Assembly (NCBI GenBank): GCA_964534315.1
Contig: CAZHOV010000009.1
Coordinates: 1-64,000 of the forward strand
Direction: 5' to 3'
Length of the DNA stretch: 64,000 nt
From: CAZHOV01 sp964534315
GTDB taxonomy: Bacteria > Bacteroidota > Bacteroidia > Chitinophagales > Saprospiraceae
The notes under the pieces are model-generated. The model searched no databases and was not told where the DNA came from. It saw nothing but the letters and a program-made list of their open reading frames with translations. Below are positions 51,153-60,608 of this stretch, piece after piece. The translations under genes were made by a program, and so were the position numbers. Numbering within the stretch: position 1 is the stretch's first letter; the number at the start of each line of letters is the position of its first letter.

Positions 51153-51542
51153 ATGGCGAATATCCAATCCAAGGCTGCTGCTACAACTAGAACGAGCTTA
51201 AGAGAATCGGGCCCGACTACCGATAATTCCACCTGCATCATTGCAACCGGAACCGTCTTAGAGGGTACCTTCAATACTAAAGAATCCATACGTGTCGATG
51301 GCACGATTTCCGGCACCATTTCCTGCGAAAAACGCCTCGTTGTGGGTGAACGCGGACGAGCGGAAGGCACCATCAATGCCAAAGACGCCACCATCAAAGG
51401 TCGTGTTGAAGGCGATCTTCATGTCACAGAAACACTCCAACTCATGAGTACAGCTATCGTTTCCGGTAATATCCATGCCAAAAAGCTAATAGTAGAAGAA
51501 GGCGCCGTATTTGACGGCAATAGTAAGATCATCAACAGTTAG
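51153..51542 (+). CDS. Bactofilin (polymer-forming cytoskeletal protein)
   Basis: The 129-residue protein consists almost entirely of a bactofilin beta-helix with regular ~18-residue rungs: IIATGTVLEGTFNTKESIRVDGTISGTI, then VVGERGRAEGTINAKDATIKGRVEGDLHV. Bactofilins polymerise without nucleotide into filaments that organise cell shape, stalks or protein localisation. The ~25-residue N-terminus (QSKAAATTRTSLRESG) is disordered and may bind the membrane or partners. Single gene, divergent from tsaD. Confidence 0.93.
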   Translation: MANIQSKAAATTRTSLRESGPTTDNSTCIIATGTVLEGTFNTKESIRVDGTISGTISCEKRLVVGERGRAEGTINAKDATIKGRVEGDLHVTETLQLMSTAIVSGNIHAKKLIVEEGAVFDGNSKIINS

Positions 51543-52102
51543 CTCGTTGAGTAACTTGGGAGTTAGTTTTAATAAACGCTAATAGCTTGCTCATTAGTCG
51601 CAGAATTCAGCTCATAAGGGTGTCTCATAACACCTTTGGTGTTACGAGACCCAAAACTTTCTTCTTTGGGAGGTCTGTTTTAATAAAAAAATCTCTTGGG
51701 GATGGCTCATTGACTAATGAGACAGCCCCGAGAACCATTTTCTCTTTCCCTAACTAGTTAACAGATCAAAAGGCGGGTAAAAAAAAGAAGAAGTGGCAGA
51801 GCCACTTCTTGTGGGAGGCTATTTCTAGCCTTTACACGGGATTATAAAAGTTAAATTGAAAGCCGTGTATAAAACACAAATGAAAAAGATAAATTTTATA
51901 ATCAAAAGGAGTACAATTCTTTGTCAGAGGAACCTGCAATGATTGCTGATTTGGCTGAGAAATGGCCGTTTAGAAGTTTATTTTGGATCGGTTTTTGGAA
52001 ATGCTAAATTATTCTCTCATAGCAAGTCCGAATCAAAGATAGGAGAATTTCTTATCAATACAAAAGTCCTCTTAATTTTTTTAACATTTTCCTAAAAATA
52101 GA
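51543..52102. other. Long non-coding gap with a cluster of hairpins
   Basis: This 560-bp stretch lies between convergent genes. It holds a stem-loop of GGGTGTCTC/GAGACCC type near 51620-51655, a second near 51692-51735 (GGCTCATT/AATGAG) and a perfect AAGAAGTGGC/GCCACTTCTT hairpin at 51788-51810. A 44-codon open frame at 51873-52007 has no good start. I recognise no gene. Confidence 0.5.
51788..51810. terminator. Perfect 10-bp hairpin, possible terminator
   Basis: AAGAAGTGGC (51788-51797) pairs with GCCACTTCTT (51801-51810) around AGA. An A-run precedes it, so on the minus strand it resembles a terminator with a T-run. Confidence 0.5.
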
Positions 52103-53179
52103 TTATCGAATGGCTTTAAATCTAAGCAAATGATCTGCCAAAACCAGGGCTGTCATAGCTTCAACGATGGGCACTGCTCGGGGCACCACGCAAGGGTCAT
52201 GCCTGCCCTTACCTTTGACTTCAACTTCTTCTCCCGCCTCATTCAAGGATTTCTGAGCAGCCACAATAGTTGCCACCGGCTTAAAAGCCACGTTGAAGTA
52301 GATATCCATACCATTGGAAATACCTCCCTGAATACCTCCGGAGTAATTCGTTGCAGTTCTGATCGATTCATCTACTTTCTCAAATCGGTCATTATGCTCC
52401 GATCCGCGCATGACCACACTATCAAATCCGCTTCCATATTCAAATCCCTTACATGCATTAATACTTAGCATAGCCTTCGCCAGATCGGCATGCAATTTAT
52501 CAAAGACCGGTTCTCCCAATCCGGGCGGACAGCCCTGCACCACACACTGTACCACCCCGCCAATAGTATCGCCTTCCTTTCTTACCAATCTGATCAACTC
52601 GATCATAGCCGCTGCCGTAGATTCCTCCGGACAACGGACAGGAGTCGCCTCTATCTTTTCAAAATCTAGCGCTTGATAAGGTTGTTCCACTTGTATATTG
52701 CCTACCTGACAAACAAAAGCATGGATTGCCAGGCCTTTTTCTTTTAGGATCATTTTAGCTATGGCTCCGGCAGCTACCCTGGCAGCAGTTTCCCTGGCCG
52801 ATGACCGGCCTCCGCCCCGGTAATCCCGAAGCCCATATTTTGCATGATAGGTGTAATCAGCGTGGGAAGGCCTGAATTTATCCGCTATATGCGAATAGTC
52901 TTTCGACCGGGCGTCTTTATTCCGGATAAACATGGAAATGGGTGTCCCCGTCGACTTGCCTTCAAATATTCCCGAAAGGATTTCCACCTCGTCTCCTTCC
53001 TTACGCTGAGTAACGATCTTGGATTGGCCGGGCTTTCTACGGGCTAGTTCAGCTTGAATAGCCTCTATTGAAATGGACAATCCGGGAGGACAACCATCGA
53101 TCACCACCCCTATGCCTACCCCGTGCGATTCTCCGAAAGTGGTAATTTTAAACAGCTGACCAAAGGAATTTCCAGGCAT
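52103..53179 (-). CDS. aroC: Chorismate synthase
   Basis: The 358-residue protein catalyses the FMN-dependent last step of the shikimate pathway. Signatures include TFGESHGVGIGVVIDGCPPGL near the start, RPSHADYTYHAKYGLRDYRGGGRSSARETAARVAAG and GGIQGGISNGMDI. It is single and divergent from the DUF962 gene, with only 32 nt between the two starts. Confidence 0.98.
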   Translation of the reverse strand: MPGNSFGQLFKITTFGESHGVGIGVVIDGCPPGLSISIEAIQAELARRKPGQSKIVTQRKEGDEVEILSGIFEGKSTGTPISMFIRNKDARSKDYSHIADKFRPSHADYTYHAKYGLRDYRGGGRSSARETAARVAAGAIAKMILKEKGLAIHAFVCQVGNIQVEQPYQALDFEKIEATPVRCPEESTAAAMIELIRLVRKEGDTIGGVVQCVVQGCPPGLGEPVFDKLHADLAKAMLSINACKGFEYGSGFDSVVMRGSEHNDRFEKVDESIRTATNYSGGIQGGISNGMDIYFNVAFKPVATIVAAQKSLNEAGEEVEVKGKGRHDPCVVPRAVPIVEAMTALVLADHLLRFKAIR

Positions 53180-53211
53180 TTTTGTATTTTTAAGTTTAAA
53201 AAACTATACCA

Positions 53212-53688
53212 ATGGCAAAGATAGACTTACTTTTAGAAAAATATGGCGAGAGCCACCAAAATGGAACCAATAAACTCATTCACTGGTTTTGCGTGCCTGC
53301 AATTATGTTCAGCCTATTCGGATTATTATACGCCATCCCTTTCCCCTTTACTCCTGAAAAAAGCCTTTACGCCAACTGGGGATTCGTGGTTTTAGTAGTT
53401 GCTTTACTCTACTATCTACGACTCTCCCTACCCATGTTCCTGGGTTTCGTTCTGATAGGCGGTTTAATGGTTTGGGGAAATCATCAGATCGCTCAGAGCG
53501 TAAATAGTCCGGGCAATGTAGCCCTTATCGCCCTGGGCATCTTTGCCGTGGCTTGGGTAGGACAGTTTATCGGTCATAAGATTGAAGGTAAAAAACCTTC
53601 TTTTCTTCAGGATCTACAGTTTTTACTAATTGGCCCTGCATGGCTTCTTCACTTTATCTTCAAAAAACTGGGCGTAAAATATTCTTAA
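53212..53688 (+). CDS. DUF962/Mpo1-like integral membrane protein
   Basis: The 158-residue protein has four to five membrane segments. The signature EKYGESHQNGTNKLIHWFCVPAI and the later FIGHKIEGKKPSFLQDLQFLLIGPAWLLHF are those of the DUF962 (YGL010w/Mpo1) family. In yeast Mpo1 is an iron-dependent dioxygenase of 2-hydroxy fatty acids; the conserved His residues are present here, so a lipid-oxidation role is possible by analogy. It overlaps the convergent GH31 gene by 4 nt. Confidence 0.9.
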   Translation: MAKIDLLLEKYGESHQNGTNKLIHWFCVPAIMFSLFGLLYAIPFPFTPEKSLYANWGFVVLVVALLYYLRLSLPMFLGFVLIGGLMVWGNHQIAQSVNSPGNVALIALGIFAVAWVGQFIGHKIEGKKPSFLQDLQFLLIGPAWLLHFIFKKLGVKYS

Positions 53689-56153
53689 GCAAAAGTCAAT
53701 TCCAACGTCTTAAAAGCATGGGGTAGCATTAGCAGCCAGTGCCCTTCTTTTTCCTGGATCAGATGGAATTCTCCATCGACTTTACAGGTATCGATCTCCT
53801 GAGTAATGCCGATCAGTTGCAGTTCACATGGTTGGTAAGTGGGTTGAAAGCTGCCTTCCAGTTGCTGTTCTATCAAAAGCCGTGTTTCTTCTTTTTTCAT
53901 CAAAAACGTTCTTAGCGCATAATGCCCGTTCAAATGCTCATATCCTTCTCCTTCATCCTCATAAATGATGCTTTCATGCCTTCCCTCCGCCAAAAAAGCT
54001 TTTAAAGTCAATAGGGTGACCGCTTCGCTGGTTGATTGGCGCACGGGATAAAGAGGCAGAACCGTCCCGGCTTTTACCAATACCGGAATATAATCTAGAG
54101 GAGTACTGACCCTTTTAAATGTTTCTCCTTCAAAGCGAATATTATTCCAAAACGAATACCACTCACCTTCAGGTAAATAAACTGCCTGCTCTCTTTGTCC
54201 CGGGTTTAAAACAGGGCTGATCAGCAGTTGGTCTCCAAACAAAAATTCCCGCTCTCGTTTCAGTGCAACCGGATCTTTGGCGTAATTAAAAGCTAATGGC
54301 TTTAACATGGGCGTGCCCGATCGAATGTGTTGGTAAAAAAGGGTGTATAAATAGGGCAATAACCGGTACCTCAACTCGATGGAAGCTTTTACTTTCGGAG
54401 TAATTTCTTCCCCAAAGGACCAGGGTTCCTGATCGTAGTCGTACTTGATCAGCTCTTCTTCATTGGTCACCTCTTCCTGCCCTGAGGTATGATACCCCAT
54501 AGAGTGGGTTCTAAAAAAGGGATGGAAAACACCCAGTTGAATCCATCGCAGATATAATTCAGGTTCGGGTGGATTAACAAAGCCTCCGATATCGCTGCCT
54601 ACAAAGGAAAAACCGGAAATACTCAACCGTATACATTGACGATTTGCAATAGCCAGGTGTTCCCAATTGGCCACATTGTCTCCTGTCCATAAGGCAGCAT
54701 AGCGTTGTCCACCGGCAAAGGTAGCGCGAGAGAGCAGAAATGGCCTCTTAGCGGGTCTTATATCTTTTAACCCCTCGACCGATGCTCTGGTCATCTGCAT
54801 ACCATATATATTGTGCGCTTCCCGGTGGCTTCCCCCTTTCCCTTCCATTTGGTGCCAAACCGTATCGGGAAACGTCAGGTGGTGAACCCGAAAAAGAGCA
54901 GGCTCGTTCATATCATTCCAAAAACCACTGATTCCTATCTCTTCATATAGTTCCCGGTACAATTCGCCCCACCACTTTCGTACTTCCGGATCGGTAAAAT
55001 CGGGAAAAACACAGGCGCCGGGCCATACATGACCGATCATCAGTTCGCCATCGACGTGTCTGCAAAAATATCCTTGTTCGAAGCCCTCTTTAAATACGCC
55101 GTAGTTAAAATCCAGCTTAATCCCCGGATCGATCATCGCAACGGTATGAAAGCCGTCCAATTTGAGTTTTTCAACCATTTTCCGAAGGTTCGGGAAGCGG
55201 CTAAGATCCCAGGTAAAACAGCGATAACCGTCCATATAATCAATATCAAGGTAGATGCTGTCGCAAGGTATTTGAAGTTCCCGGAACTTCCCGGCTATTT
55301 CCATCACTTTTGACTCCGGGTAGTAACTCCATTTGCATTGGTGGTATCCGAGCGCCCACAGCGGAGGCAGCTCTGGGCTTCCGGTAAGTTGAAGATAGGT
55401 TTGAGCAACCTCATTGAGGGTTTCTCCACCAATAAAATAATAACAAAAGTTTCCGCCTTCCGCCTCTATGAGTACCTTTTCCTGTTGTTCATCAAAGTGA
55501 AAATAACTCTTGAAGGAATTATCCAGGAAAATACCGTAAGACTGTTCATTTGCCAGCCCCAAATAGAAGGGGACGGACGTGTAGAGCGGATCAGTTTGGT
55601 CGTGAAAACCGTAGGCATCCGTATTCCAGTTTTTCAGTTGTTGCCCCTTTAGCTGTTGTTTGCCTGGTTTATCACCCAGGCCCCAGAATAACTCGCCCGG
55701 TTGTATTTTTTTTACCAGCCGCACTCTATTTAATCCTCTCATTACGGACTGTTCGACCGTAACACTTCCCAGGTCTTCGCTTACAGGCACATTATCAATA
55801 GTTGAAATGGCCGCACTTAAATTACTTTTATCTAGTCGGTATTGGAGATGAGATGTTTTGAAAAGAATAGCTTGTTTATTTTCTTCAAATGCGTGGTTTG
55901 GATGCCCTGAAAAGTTGGATTGGGTATTTATTGCATAGGAATGGTAATCGTCGGGCGGATCGAGATAAGTGTAGCGAAACCTAATGACATTAGCGGCAAG
56001 AATTTTTATTTCCAGAAAAAAGTGGTTGGACGTCTCCAGCAAGTAATGACCTTTATCAGATTTAAGCTGAGATACACTTTCAGGTATCAAGGACTCAATA
56101 TAATCATCAAAACGATCAAATGAAGGAACCTCCTTTTGAGATTCTTTTTCCAT
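53685..56153 (-). CDS. Glycoside hydrolase family 31 (alpha-glucosidase-like)
   Basis: The 822-residue protein has the GH31 arrangement: an N-terminal beta-sandwich (~40-230), the catalytic barrel with the nucleophile Asp in GFWNDMNEPALF (about residue 412) and the acid/base Asp in WTGDNVANW (about 488), then C-terminal sandwich domains including DUF5110-like sequence. It should release alpha-linked glucose or xylose from oligosaccharides. There is no signal peptide, so it acts in the cytoplasm. It overlaps the DUF962 gene by 4 nt and follows the CNNM gene by 9 nt on the same strand, suggesting co-transcription. Confidence 0.95.
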   Translation of the reverse strand: MEKESQKEVPSFDRFDDYIESLIPESVSQLKSDKGHYLLETSNHFFLEIKILAANVIRFRYTYLDPPDDYHSYAINTQSNFSGHPNHAFEENKQAILFKTSHLQYRLDKSNLSAAISTIDNVPVSEDLGSVTVEQSVMRGLNRVRLVKKIQPGELFWGLGDKPGKQQLKGQQLKNWNTDAYGFHDQTDPLYTSVPFYLGLANEQSYGIFLDNSFKSYFHFDEQQEKVLIEAEGGNFCYYFIGGETLNEVAQTYLQLTGSPELPPLWALGYHQCKWSYYPESKVMEIAGKFRELQIPCDSIYLDIDYMDGYRCFTWDLSRFPNLRKMVEKLKLDGFHTVAMIDPGIKLDFNYGVFKEGFEQGYFCRHVDGELMIGHVWPGACVFPDFTDPEVRKWWGELYRELYEEIGISGFWNDMNEPALFRVHHLTFPDTVWHQMEGKGGSHREAHNIYGMQMTRASVEGLKDIRPAKRPFLLSRATFAGGQRYAALWTGDNVANWEHLAIANRQCIRLSISGFSFVGSDIGGFVNPPEPELYLRWIQLGVFHPFFRTHSMGYHTSGQEEVTNEEELIKYDYDQEPWSFGEEITPKVKASIELRYRLLPYLYTLFYQHIRSGTPMLKPLAFNYAKDPVALKREREFLFGDQLLISPVLNPGQREQAVYLPEGEWYSFWNNIRFEGETFKRVSTPLDYIPVLVKAGTVLPLYPVRQSTSEAVTLLTLKAFLAEGRHESIIYEDEGEGYEHLNGHYALRTFLMKKEETRLLIEQQLEGSFQPTYQPCELQLIGITQEIDTCKVDGEFHLIQEKEGHWLLMLPHAFKTLELTFA

Positions 56154-56162
56154 AGCTACTTC

Positions 56163-57308
56163 TTATTTACTTTTCTCGTCTTTAGAAGAGGGAACATCTT
56201 TGTTGATGGTTTCTTTTTCAGATGCTTCTTGCTCTTTCACAGCATCGAGTATCCCCAGTTGTTTAGCACGGCTTTCCCAATTTTTCCTTGCAAATGTCTG
56301 CATATCTGTGATATTATCCAATTCATCAATAATTTCCAGCCCTAGCAGGGTTTCGATAACATCCTCCATTGTAACGATTCCGGCCATCCCTCCAAATTCA
56401 TCGACTACCAAGGCAATATGAGAGCGAAATTTCATCAATTCGTTGAGCAGGTCCGGAAGAGGGAACTGTTCGTTTATGATTAAGATATCTCTTCGTATTT
56501 CCTTAAGCTGATCATCTCCTTTTCCCTGGGTTACTTTGAGTAACACATCTTTATGCAGTACAAAGCCATTTATCCGGTCTTTATTTCCTTCATAGACCGG
56601 TATTCTGGAGTGTCGCAAGTTGAGATGTTTGTTGTGAAAATCATTTATGGTTGTCTTTTCATCTGCTGCGATAACCACTGTTCTTGGGGTCATAATATCT
56701 TTAGCCTGGACCTTATCCAATTTCAGTAAATTCTGGATGATGTTGGATTCTCGTTTTTGAAAGACCCCTTCTTTGGCACCCAACTGAGCCATGGCGGTAA
56801 AATCTGCCCTACTCAGTACGCTACGATCTTTATCTTTTTTGAGCATTTTGGTAATAGACTGGCTGATGATGACCAGTGGTCTTAGAATAATATCCAGATA
56901 ATAAAGGCCATTGATGGTAAAAGGAGCCAGGCGTTTCCAATAGTTAGCCCCCAGTGTTTTGGGGATGATCTCGGAAAGGATTAATATGGCTAGTGTCATA
57001 ACAACAGGCACAATAACGGCAGCCACATTGACTCCCAGGATGTAGGTTTCATCCCAGATCTTTGCAGCGCTTGCCCCCACTCCGATAGCACCTACCGTGT
57101 GCGCAATGGTATTTAAGGTCAGAATAGCGGCGAGTGGGCGGTCTATATTTTCCTTAAAATGCTGGATCCTTTTTCCGGTAACTGTTCCCTCTTCCAGTTT
57201 GATTTGGGCAAATGACGGAGTAATACTTAACAAAACAGCTTCCCAAATAGAGCAGAGGAAAGAAAAAATAATGGAGAGCAGAAAAAACAGGATTAACGTT
57301 AGGATCAT
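56163..57308 (-). CDS. CNNM/CorC-HlyC family membrane protein with CBS pair
   Basis: The 381-residue protein has a CNNM (DUF21) domain with about four membrane helices (~1-150; NTIAHTVGAIGVGASAAKIW, LILSEIIPKTLGANYWKRLAPF), then a CBS domain pair (~205-325; DIMTPRTVVIAADEKTT, VDEFGGMAGIVTMEDVIETLLG). The family is linked to magnesium or cobalt efflux. The usual C-terminal CorC_HlyC domain is missing; the tail is short and charged. It lies 9 nt before GH31. Confidence 0.92.
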   Translation of the reverse strand: MILTLILFFLLSIIFSFLCSIWEAVLLSITPSFAQIKLEEGTVTGKRIQHFKENIDRPLAAILTLNTIAHTVGAIGVGASAAKIWDETYILGVNVAAVIVPVVMTLAILILSEIIPKTLGANYWKRLAPFTINGLYYLDIILRPLVIISQSITKMLKKDKDRSVLSRADFTAMAQLGAKEGVFQKRESNIIQNLLKLDKVQAKDIMTPRTVVIAADEKTTINDFHNKHLNLRHSRIPVYEGNKDRINGFVLHKDVLLKVTQGKGDDQLKEIRRDILIINEQFPLPDLLNELMKFRSHIALVVDEFGGMAGIVTMEDVIETLLGLEIIDELDNITDMQTFARKNWESRAKQLGILDAVKEQEASEKETINKDVPSSKDEKSK

Positions 57309-57381
57309 GTCTGATTAGTTATGATTTTTCTGTGCAAAAGTAAAGTGAAGATAAGAGAAACGGTAATGGAATAAAAAAATA

Positions 57382-57418
57382 AAACCAAAAAAGAGGAGCA
57401 TCTCCTCTTTTTTGGTTT
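57382..57418. terminator. Terminator after the LysM protein gene, perfect 17-bp stem
   Basis: Bases 57382-57398 pair perfectly with 57402-57418 around CAT; the arms contain CCAAAAAAGAGGAG. It lies 24 nt past the stop of the LysM gene on the minus strand. Confidence 0.9.
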
Positions 57419-57441
57419 AAAAAAACAGTTATAAAAGATTT

Positions 57442-59466
57442 CTATTCTTCCAGGAAAATCTTCTGACCGGGTCTGATCACGCTTCCTTTTATATTGTTGT
57501 AGTCTCTTAATTCGCTGAGGGAGATGGCATATTCCTTGGCAATTCCATATAGGGTATCTCCTTTCCGGACGGTGTGGAAGCGTCTTTCGGCATTGGATTT
57601 TTTCTTAGCCTCTTCGGTAGATTGATTGACGAAGATCAATCGCTCTCCCGTAGATTTATCGTAAGTTTCCGGCTTACCGTCGAAGGCGTCTTTGGGTTCA
57701 TTACAACCGGAGACCAACAGTTCTTTCCCCATCATTACCTCTTCCCATTGCCCCATACCGTTGATTTCTCTGAGACGTTTTGCTGTACAGCCATAGATTT
57801 GGGCGATACTGGCTACGGTTTCTCCTTCCTTTACCAGGTGGAACTCCTTATTCCCGCGCTTTGAAAGATCGGGAAGGGCGGAAACGGTGCTGTTGTAATC
57901 GGTCGGTCTGCTACGACTGTAAGCCTGGCTATTGTATTGACCCGGAGCGATCGTTCTCAATTCCATGCAAGGGATCAATTCGCTTCCGGAAAGATCATTC
58001 CAGGATCGAAGCTGGGCAATGGATAGACCGTATCGACGGGCAATTCCAAAGAGCGTTTCGCCTTTCTGTACGATATGAATACCATAGCTGGACTTCCGGT
58101 TACAGTCGCCGGCTGGGGTACTAAAATTATTAGCAGTACCGGTAGAAGCTGGAGCGGCAGGTGTTGAAGCGAAGTTGGTACCGGCTTCAGAAACACCTTT
58201 GATGACACCATTGATAAACAGAAATCCGTCGCATTCCATAGTTGCTGGTAAATCTGTAGATTCATCATAATAGAGACCATCAGATGCCCGATAGTAGGTG
58301 CAATTGGGATCATTATTTTTGAACCCTTCAATGATGGTAGAGACTTTTTTACCATTGCTGTAAAGCACTCCTCCGCAGGCGCCGTCGAAAGGAAGTTTTG
58401 TTTCCAGGTTGATGTAGATCTTTCTGTCCAGATCCAGAGCAACCTGGCAGCCATCTCTCAATAATTGGGCATTGAGAGCCTGAGATGTTCCTTTTTGGTA
58501 GCGTTTTCCGTTGACATATACAAAGTTTTCCAATTCCACATTTGCGGGTTTCCAGGTAGCTCTATCTATGAACAAACCGTTTCTGGTGTCTTTATAGATG
58601 CGACCGCCCATCTTATCAAATTCATCTGGCTTTACCGGAGTATCTACAGCGGTTGGTTTTTCAGGAATATCTCCTTCAAATCCTTTTTCGCAATATTCTC
58701 GCATATAAGCTTCGGCACTGTTGCCATTAATTTTGTCGAGGGTTAAAATGACATCATTGGTTTTAGGTGGCTCAGGAGGCATCACCTTTTTAATAATACC
58801 AATTCCGGAGACCATCAAAAATTCCAGATCATTCCGGGTAGTTGTTTCATTGTCGTCCTTTTGGTTGCCATATCTGTAGCGATTTCGAGAGCTGCGGGTT
58901 GATGATTTTTCCTGCTCTTTTTTGGCAAAGAACTTCAGTTTGGAGGGACAATTATAGGTTTGTCTTTTTTCGAAGAAAACTTGTAATTCACTATTTTTTA
59001 AAGCAAGATCCTGGTTTTTGCCCGTTGGCTGATAGTTATAAACAAAGCTCATTTCGGGACCGCGATAATCAATCATTTTAGCATCGGAATACAGATAGGC
59101 TGCTTTTTTTACAGTATGTTTAATATAGGATTGGTACTTGGTTTTTTCGTAGATTGAAAAATCACTGAAACGCCCCTTATTAATATCGAAAACAAGATCT
59201 TGTGCATCTTTTATTTGACCGCACCCTGTAAAATCTCTGGGTAGGGTCCGGCGAGATTCCGTATTATCGATAAAAAGAATGAGTTTTTCTGATTTGTTAG
59301 TGCGGATGTGCACTTCCGTTTCGCGTTTCCCATTATTTTTATATTGATATTCTAATTTTTCCATGCAATTGTCATCGAACCGAACGACAAAAGTCTTATT
59401 TTGGGAATAGCCAAATTGGAATAAAAAAAGGAAAATTGGAAAGAAAATAAAATTGAAGGGTTTCAT
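57442..59466 (-). CDS. Secreted protein with three C-terminal LysM domains
   Basis: The 674-residue protein has a signal peptide (FFPIFLFLFQFGYSQ). The N-terminal ~400 residues are a beta-rich region without known family but with repeated FVYVNGKRYQKGTSQ/FLFINGVIKG-like units. Three LysM domains follow: HIVQKGETLFGIARRYGLSIAQLRSWN (~460-505), HLVKEGETVASIAQIYGCTAKRLREIN (~555-600) and HTVRKGDTLYGIAKEYAISLSELRDYN (~630-674). LysM binds peptidoglycan GlcNAc chains, so it should sit in the periplasm on the wall. No catalytic domain is seen. It has its own strong terminator. Confidence 0.88.
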   Translation of the reverse strand: MKPFNFIFFPIFLFLFQFGYSQNKTFVVRFDDNCMEKLEYQYKNNGKRETEVHIRTNKSEKLILFIDNTESRRTLPRDFTGCGQIKDAQDLVFDINKGRFSDFSIYEKTKYQSYIKHTVKKAAYLYSDAKMIDYRGPEMSFVYNYQPTGKNQDLALKNSELQVFFEKRQTYNCPSKLKFFAKKEQEKSSTRSSRNRYRYGNQKDDNETTTRNDLEFLMVSGIGIIKKVMPPEPPKTNDVILTLDKINGNSAEAYMREYCEKGFEGDIPEKPTAVDTPVKPDEFDKMGGRIYKDTRNGLFIDRATWKPANVELENFVYVNGKRYQKGTSQALNAQLLRDGCQVALDLDRKIYINLETKLPFDGACGGVLYSNGKKVSTIIEGFKNNDPNCTYYRASDGLYYDESTDLPATMECDGFLFINGVIKGVSEAGTNFASTPAAPASTGTANNFSTPAGDCNRKSSYGIHIVQKGETLFGIARRYGLSIAQLRSWNDLSGSELIPCMELRTIAPGQYNSQAYSRSRPTDYNSTVSALPDLSKRGNKEFHLVKEGETVASIAQIYGCTAKRLREINGMGQWEEVMMGKELLVSGCNEPKDAFDGKPETYDKSTGERLIFVNQSTEEAKKKSNAERRFHTVRKGDTLYGIAKEYAISLSELRDYNNIKGSVIRPGQKIFLEE

Positions 59467-59828
59467 GTTATAAAAAATTAAATTCAGCGTTAATGGATAA
59501 ATTAGATGAACATAGTTTAGCTGACAACATAAAACAATAAAAGACGCTTCAATATTGCCCTCAACTAGTTTTTAACTCTAAAGAATTTTTTCTTTCCGGG
59601 AACTGCAAAGCTCCTTTTCAGCAAGAAAAGTTCTTTAAAATAACCCAAAAAAAGTTTAACGCCGGATTAATTTTTTTCAAAGATAAGGGATAAAATGCAA
59701 AAATGCAGTCCAAATTAGAAAAAAAATGGTTTTATATGCTTACAGAGGTATGAAATATGAAAATCTACCCATCCAAGACTTACGTGCCAGCCCCTGAATT
59801 TCAAAGAATCCAACATGGCTTCCGGTCC
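59467..59828. other. Intergenic region between LysM gene and response regulator gene
   Basis: About 360 bp of AT-rich DNA without a gene. It should contain the promoter of the minus-strand LysM gene. A GAGGTATGAAATATGAAA piece near 59750 recalls the heptamer arrays but is only two units long. Confidence 0.35.
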
Positions 59829-60467
59829 TCACTCCACCAGTCCTTCCTGTAGTGCGTACAATACCAATTCTGAATTTGAATTGATTTTCAATTTCTTCAT
59901 GATATTTTTTCGGTGGGTATAGATAGTATGGGTACTGAGGTTCAGTTCACTGGCAATTTCTTTTGCTATTTTACCGGTAACGACCAGTTGGACAATTTCA
60001 ATTTCTCGGGGCGTTAGCGGATTAGTTTTGAGATCATTATCTTTTTTAAAAGATTTTTCCAAAATAAAATCTAACACCTTATTGCAAAAAAACTTTTCAT
60101 TCTTAGAAGTTGCCCGGATAGCATCCAGAATTTCAGATTCGCCGCACTTCTTGGTGAGGTAACTGACCGCTCCGTTTTCTATAGAACTGAAAATGTTTTT
60201 CTTGTCGTCATCAGCACTAATGATCAATATCTGTGTCTGAGACGATAACGATTTGATAATTGGAACGGCATCCACTGTAAATGCAGGAGGCTGATTGTAG
60301 TCAAGAATGACAATGTCGGGTTCCATCTCCTCAACCATTTTAAATAGCTCCGATTGATTGGTAACCTCTCCTACAATTTCTAATGAATCCTGCTGCTGAA
60401 GCACACATCGAAGCCCTGCACGGATCAAATACTGCGTATCTGCAATGATAATTGTTGTTTTCTCCAT
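59829..60467 (-). CDS. NarL/LuxR-type response regulator
   Basis: The 212-residue protein has an N-terminal receiver domain (~3-120) with the phosphoacceptor Asp56 in VILDYN, Ser in ILIISADDD and Lys in SYLTKKC. A C-terminal LuxR HTH (~148-210) contains LTPREIEIVQLVVTGKIAKEIASELNLSTHTIYTHRKNIMKKL. The usual first acidic pair is reduced to one residue (IIADT), which may weaken metal binding. No histidine kinase is adjacent. The next gene upstream codes for PorP/SprF, with 141 nt between them. Confidence 0.95.
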   Translation of the reverse strand: MEKTTIIIADTQYLIRAGLRCVLQQQDSLEIVGEVTNQSELFKMVEEMEPDIVILDYNQPPAFTVDAVPIIKSLSSQTQILIISADDDKKNIFSSIENGAVSYLTKKCGESEILDAIRATSKNEKFFCNKVLDFILEKSFKKDNDLKTNPLTPREIEIVQLVVTGKIAKEIASELNLSTHTIYTHRKNIMKKLKINSNSELVLYALQEGLVE

Positions 60468-60608
60468 TATTCCTGATTAGCTGTTATTGATTTTTCTTAG
60501 AGCCTGATTGACTTTAAGGTAACGCTAATATAACACCGAGATAATGCCAAACAAAATTATTTAGAATCGATATAGATAACAATTGAAAATTTTACACTTC
60601 TGTGCAAA

